A stretch of 9,249 nucleotides of DNA from an uncultured Oscillospiraceae bacterium (GTDB taxonomy: Bacteria > Bacillota > Clostridia > Oscillospirales > Oscillospiraceae): positions 1-9,249 of the forward strand of contig CAAFEV010000180.1 of the NCBI GenBank assembly GCA_900762005.1, in the 5' to 3' direction. Of the stretch, positions 6,007 through 9,249 are shown piece by piece. Numbering within the stretch: the first letter of the stretch is position 1; every line of letters begins with the position of its first letter. The notes beneath the pieces were generated by a model, which did no database searches, was not told where the DNA came from, and saw nothing but the letters and a program-made list of their open reading frames with translations. Position numbers and translations under genes: made by a program.

Positions 6007-7351
6007 GGACGAATTACTGACCCGGCAGGTGCCGCATTCCGCCGAAGCAGAGCAGGCAACCATCGGCTCAATGCTCATTGACCAACGCTGCATCGGCGAC
6101 GTGGTCGGCATGGTGCGCGCCGAGGATTTCTATTTACAAATGAACCGCGACATCTTTGAGACAATTTATGAGATGTTCAGCTTTTCACAGCCCGTCGACC
6201 CGGTGACGGTGCTCGACAAGATGCGCGCACGCGGTGTCTTTGATGACCGGAACTCCATGAACTACATCAAGCAGCTTATGGAGATTACGCCGACTGCCGC
6301 AAACGTCAAGCAGTATGCGCAGATTGTCCGCGATAAGGCGGTTTTGCGCAATCTTTCGGAAACCGCCTCAAGCATCATTGAAACCGTGCAGGAGGGAGCC
6401 GGCTCCGCACAGGATATTTTAGAGGCGGCGGAAAAACGCATTTACTCCCTGCGGCGCGGCAATGCCAACGACTCCATGGAGCATGTCCGCGTTGTGCTGC
6501 AGCGCGTTTTTGCGCGGCTTGCCGAGTTGGGCGAGCGCGGCAGCGAAATTGCCGGCATTTCCACCGGTATGCGCGACCTGGACCGCTGCATCAACGGACT
6601 GAACCGCGCTAATCTGATTATTTTGGCAGCGCGTCCCGGTATGGGCAAAACCTCCATGGCACTGAACATCGCGCTCAACGTTGCCAAGAAAAACCCGAAG
6701 CGCACAGTTGTCTTTTTCTCGCTGGAAATGTCCTCGGTCGAGCTTGTCAGCCGTTTGATTTCCAACGAGAGCTTTATTGACAACAAAAAGCTGACCACAG
6801 GCAAGCTCTCCGTCGAGGACTGGGGAAAAATCTATATTGCCTCCAACGCGCTTGCCACAACGGATTTGCGCGTGGATGCCAACCCCTCCTTGACCGTTGC
6901 CGAGATGAACGCCAAGTGCCGCCGTATCGACGACCTCGCTCTTATCGTAATTGACTATTTGCAGTTAATGACCTCCTCCGGCGGGCCGAGCTACAGCGGC
7001 GAAAACCGACAGCAGGCCGTTGCCGATATGTCACGCAGTCTGAAAATTATGGCCAAGGAGCTGAATGTGCCCATTATCTGCCTTTCTCAGCTCCGCCGTC
7101 TGAGCGATAACAAGGGTGCAACACGTCCGATGCTCTCCGACCTGCGCGAATCCGGTGCCATTGAGCAGGACGCCGACCAGGTTATTTTCATCCATCGTGA
7201 GGATTATTACAATCGGGATACCGACCAGCAGAACATCGCCGAGTGCATTGTGGCAAAAAATCGCCACGGTGAAACCGGCACGATTGAGCTGCAATGGCTG
7301 CCGCAGTTTACCACCTTCGCCGACAAGGAGTGGAGGCGCGATGAGGACTGA
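6005..7351 (+). CDS. dnaB: Replicative DNA helicase DnaB (called DnaC in Bacillus)
   Basis: A 448-residue RecA-fold hexameric helicase that unwinds DNA 5'-to-3' at the replication fork and recruits primase; B. subtilis DnaC has 454 residues. The N-terminal domain begins VPHSAEAEQATIGSMLID (about residues 9-26), the family start. A linker leads to the ATPase: ISTGMRDLDRCINGL, Walker A ARPGMGKTS (209-217; K215, T216), the FFSLEMSS motif, and Walker B LIVIDYLQL (313-321; D317). The tail has LSQLRR and SDLRESGAIEQDADQVIFIHR, the motif H4 region that includes the arginine finger. ATG 6005 lies nine bases after AAGGGAGG. Its end overlaps the tilS start by 11 bases, implying coupled translation. No helicase loader gene is present nearby. 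Confidence 0.97.
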   Translation: MDELLTRQVPHSAEAEQATIGSMLIDQRCIGDVVGMVRAEDFYLQMNRDIFETIYEMFSFSQPVDPVTVLDKMRARGVFDDRNSMNYIKQLMEITPTAANVKQYAQIVRDKAVLRNLSETASSIIETVQEGAGSAQDILEAAEKRIYSLRRGNANDSMEHVRVVLQRVFARLAELGERGSEIAGISTGMRDLDRCINGLNRANLIILAARPGMGKTSMALNIALNVAKKNPKRTVVFFSLEMSSVELVSRLISNESFIDNKKLTTGKLSVEDWGKIYIASNALATTDLRVDANPSLTVAEMNAKCRRIDDLALIVIDYLQLMTSSGGPSYSGENRQQAVADMSRSLKIMAKELNVPIICLSQLRRLSDNKGATRPMLSDLRESGAIEQDADQVIFIHREDYYNRDTDQQNIAECIVAKNRHGETGTIELQWLPQFTTFADKEWRRDED

Positions 7352-8684
7352 GGTGCTTGCATGGTGCCGCCGGGAAGCATTGTTTGAGGCGGGCAATCGG
7401 GTGGTCTGCGCGGTAAGCGGCGGTGCAGACTCCATGGCAATGCTGTGGTGTCTGCATTCTTTGCAGGACGAGCTGGGCATTACCGTGAGCGCGGCGCATT
7501 TTAACCACCGTCTGCGCGGCGCGGAAGCCGACGCCGACGAGGCGTTTGTCCGTACCTTTTGCAAGGCACAGGGCATCCCTCTTTCGGTCGGCAGTGCCGA
7601 GGTCGCGGCATACGCGGCAGAGCATAAGCTGTCTACGGAAACTGCCGCACGCGAGGCGCGTTATGCCTTTTTGGAGACGCTGCCATGTGAACGCATTGCC
7701 ACAGCGCACAACGCCGAGGACAACGCCGAGACGGTGCTGCTGCATTTACTGCGCGGCAGCGGACTGCGCGGGCTCTGCGGCATTCCGCCGAGGCGCGGCA
7801 GGGTGGTGCGCCCTCTGCTGTCTGTCACACGCGCACAGGTGGAGGATTATTTGCGGGAAAACGGGCTGTCCTGGGTGCAGGACGCAACCAACGCCGGGGA
7901 CGAGTGTCTGCGCAACCGTATCCGCCACAGGCTGTTGCCCCTGTTCAAGCAGGAAAATCCGTCATTTGTCCCGCTGATGACGCGGCAGTCCGCATTGCTG
8001 CGCAGCGAGGACGCACTGCTTGACAGCGACGCCGCCGCACTGCTGGAGCGCGCACGGGCCGTACAGGGCGGCTGGTACTGCGCGCCGCTTTCCGCCGCGC
8101 CGGAGGCTCTGCAAAAACGCGCCCTGCGGCTGCTGCTGCGCCGGTATTTACCTGCCGATGCCGCCGCAGTTCACATTGCGCAGCTACAACGGCTGCTCAC
8201 CGCCGAATCTCCCTCGGCACGGTGCGCATTGCCGCACCGTCTGACCGCACAACGGCAGTATGATTGCTTCGTGATTTCTGGCGAAGTGCCTCTGCCGTTT
8301 GCGCAAACGCCCCTGCAAATTCCGGGCACAACCGTTCTTCCGTCGCTCGGCCTGCGAATTTTATGTAAAAAGACAAAAATTTACAAAAAAAATAAAATTA
8401 CCCCTTTCCATTTTGCCGTAAAGTGTGATATGATAGCTCAAAGTATTTTATTCGTCCGCCCCAGAAGAGTCGGCGACCAAATGTCCGTTTCAGGCGGACA
8501 TAACACCACCCTGAAAAAGCTTTTGATTGACCGGAAAATTCCCCGTGCGCAGCGCGAACGTATTCCGGTCATTACAGACGGGCAGAATATTCTTGCAGTG
8601 CCCGGTATCGGGATTAACCGACGTTTTGCACCGCAGGAGGGCGAGCCTGCCCTTTTAATTCTTGTAGAGAAAGAGGAGATGTAA
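7341..8684 (+). CDS. tilS: tRNA(Ile)-lysidine synthetase
   Basis: A 447-residue N-type ATP pyrophosphatase that uses ATP and lysine to convert C34 of the CAU-anticodon tRNA-Ile to lysidine, switching decoding from AUG to AUA. The PP-loop SGGADS is at 26-31, followed by AHFNHRLRG (52-60), ATAHNAEDNAETVLLHLLRGSGLRGL, VVRPLL and DATNAGDECLRNRIRHRLLP, all family landmarks. The C-terminal TilS domain is recognisable in VGDQMSVSGG...LKKLLIDRKIPRAQRERIPVI...ILAVPGIGI. ATG 7341 was chosen because GGAGG (7332-7336) and AAGGAG (7325-7330) precede it and the family motif begins 20 residues in; a longer frame upstream lies inside dnaB. Residues about 341-353 are unusually rich in Lys and encoded by A/T-rich DNA, unlike the rest of the gene (see the promoter entry). 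Confidence 0.95.
   Translation: MRTEVLAWCRREALFEAGNRVVCAVSGGADSMAMLWCLHSLQDELGITVSAAHFNHRLRGAEADADEAFVRTFCKAQGIPLSVGSAEVAAYAAEHKLSTETAAREARYAFLETLPCERIATAHNAEDNAETVLLHLLRGSGLRGLCGIPPRRGRVVRPLLSVTRAQVEDYLRENGLSWVQDATNAGDECLRNRIRHRLLPLFKQENPSFVPLMTRQSALLRSEDALLDSDAAALLERARAVQGGWYCAPLSAAPEALQKRALRLLLRRYLPADAAAVHIAQLQRLLTAESPSARCALPHRLTAQRQYDCFVISGEVPLPFAQTPLQIPGTTVLPSLGLRILCKKTKIYKKNKITPFHFAVKCDMIAQSILFVRPRRVGDQMSVSGGHNTTLKKLLIDRKIPRAQRERIPVITDGQNILAVPGIGINRRFAPQEGEPALLILVEKEEM
8362..8434 (+). promoter_or_regulatory. Putative internal promoter with UP-like A-tract for hpt-ftsH
   Basis: Inside tilS, an A/T island at about 8362-8400 (only four G/C among the first 38 bases) precedes a -35-like TTTCCA (8405-8410, four of six). 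After 18 bp comes TGATATGAT (8426-8434), an extended -10 element (TG, one base, TATGAT). The A-tracts sit where an UP element would bind the polymerase alpha subunit. Transcription would start near 8441, about 245 bases before hpt. Confidence 0.5.
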
Positions 8685-8685
8685 T

Positions 8686-9225
8686 ATGCTTCAAGATATC
8701 GAGCGCGTTTTGATTTCCGAGGAGCAGCTCCGGGTTCGCATCGGCGAGCTTGGGCAGCAGCTTGCGGCGGAGTATGCCGACAAGGAGCCGATTTTTGTCG
8801 GCGTTCTCAAGGGCGTTGTCAACTTCTTCACGGATATGGTGCGCGCTACTCCTATCCGCTGCCAATATGAGTTTATGGCCGTTTCGTCCTACGGCTCCTC
8901 CACCTCTACCAGCGGCACGGTCAAAATGCTAAAGGATGTCTCTTGCAGCATCAAGGATCGTCACGTCGTCATTCTGGAGGATATTCTCGACACCTGTCTG
9001 ACACTGAAATTTGTCACGGAGCATTTGCGCGGCATGGAGCCTGCCTCCCTGAAAATCTGCACGCTGCTCGATAAGCCCGAACGACGCAAGGTCGATATCT
9101 TCGCCGATTATATCGGCTTTTCCATCCCGAATGAATTTGTGGTCGGCTTCGGTCTGGACTACAAGGAGTTTTACCGCAACCTCCCCTTCATCGGCGTCCT
9201 CAAGCCGGAGGTTTATTCCAAATAA
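8686..9225 (+). CDS. hpt: Hypoxanthine(-guanine) phosphoribosyltransferase
   Basis: A 179-residue protein (B. subtilis HprT has 180) that salvages hypoxanthine, and usually guanine, to IMP or GMP using PRPP. Visible landmarks in order are FVGVLKGVVNFFTDMVR (the LKG loop), VSSYGSSTSTSG (the flexible catalytic loop), the PRPP motif VILEDILDTCLTL (95-107), KICTLLDKPERRK, and the base-binding end DYIGFSIPNEFVVGFGLDYKEFYRNLPFIGVLKP. The PRPP motif has Cys104 (TGT, 8995-8997) where the family normally has Gly (E-D-I-I-D-[ST]-G). E98, D99, D102 and the downstream Thr are kept. AGAGGAG (8672-8678) lies seven bases before the ATG, and the tilS stop is one base upstream. Neighbours tilS and a likely ftsH match the conserved Firmicutes order. 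In some species Hpt also acts as a transcription partner at ftsH; nothing here tests that. Confidence 0.94.
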   Translation: MLQDIERVLISEEQLRVRIGELGQQLAAEYADKEPIFVGVLKGVVNFFTDMVRATPIRCQYEFMAVSSYGSSTSTSGTVKMLKDVSCSIKDRHVVILEDILDTCLTLKFVTEHLRGMEPASLKICTLLDKPERRKVDIFADYIGFSIPNEFVVGFGLDYKEFYRNLPFIGVLKPEVYSK

Positions 9226-9230
9226 AGGAG
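9224..9230 (+). promoter_or_regulatory. Ribosome binding site for the gene entering the right edge
   Basis: AAAGGAG overlaps the hpt stop codon and sits seven bases before TTG 9238-9240. No ATG or GTG is at a usable distance, so it points to a TTG start for the next gene. Confidence 0.65.
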
Positions 9231-9237
9231 TTCTGCC

Positions 9238-9249
9238 TTGAAAAACCCC
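9238..9249 (+). CDS. ftsH: Start of the next operon gene, probably ATP-dependent membrane protease FtsH (only four codons in window)
   Basis: Only TTG-AAA-AAC-CCC is present, giving M-K-N-P. The strong Shine-Dalgarno seven bases upstream and the 12-base gap after hpt indicate a translated gene. FtsH is proposed because tilS-hpt-ftsH is a conserved order in Firmicutes and many FtsH proteins begin M-K-N or similar. Four residues cannot prove the identity. Confidence 0.5.

Noticed and set aside
1..9249. Mobile elements, CRISPR arrays, tRNA or rRNA genes, defence or toxin genes
   Set aside because: I looked on both strands for spaced repeats, transposase or integrase motifs and RNA-gene landmarks and saw none. 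All long genes are core functions.

Overview
The window looks like chromosomal core DNA from a moderately GC-rich member of the Firmicutes, probably class Clostridia (an Oscillospiraceae/Ruminococcaceae-type genome). The basis is the gene set and order (RNase J, GdpP, L9, DnaB, TilS, Hpt, then an apparent FtsH start), strong Shine-Dalgarno sequences, frequent GTG/TTG starts, and strong G/C preference at third codon positions. The taxonomic call is inference. I see no tRNA, rRNA, CRISPR array, insertion sequence or prophage gene.

Left third, minus strand (1-3394): reading right to left, a divergent promoter drives a TTG-initiated RNase J gene (rnjA, 1597-3252). A 12-bp-stem hairpin follows (1459-1490). 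Next is a near-consensus sigma-A-type promoter (1339-1367) and a two-gene unit: an ECF-type sigma factor (799-1296) and a single-pass membrane protein with a DUF4367-like outer part (742 to beyond the window edge). The latter is probably the cognate anti-sigma factor or sensor.

Right two thirds, plus strand (3412-9249): a tightly packed operon-like run gdpP, rplI, dnaB, tilS, hpt, (ftsH). Gaps are 12, 46, -11, 1 and 12 nt. It joins two blocks common in Firmicutes: gdpP-rplI-dnaB (c-di-AMP breakdown, ribosomal protein L9, replicative helicase) and tilS-hpt-ftsH (tRNA-Ile lysidine synthesis, purine salvage, membrane protease). An A/T-rich segment with a plausible promoter lies inside the 3' part of tilS and may give hpt-ftsH separate transcription.

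I found no convincing undescribed multi-gene system. The most interesting points are small: a Gly-to-Cys change in the PRPP loop of Hpt, an Asn in place of His in the C-terminal GGGG motif of GdpP, the embedded promoter-like island in tilS, leader hairpins on both sides of the rnjA/gdpP divergent promoters, and a 12-bp direct repeat joining the rplI stop to the dnaB start.
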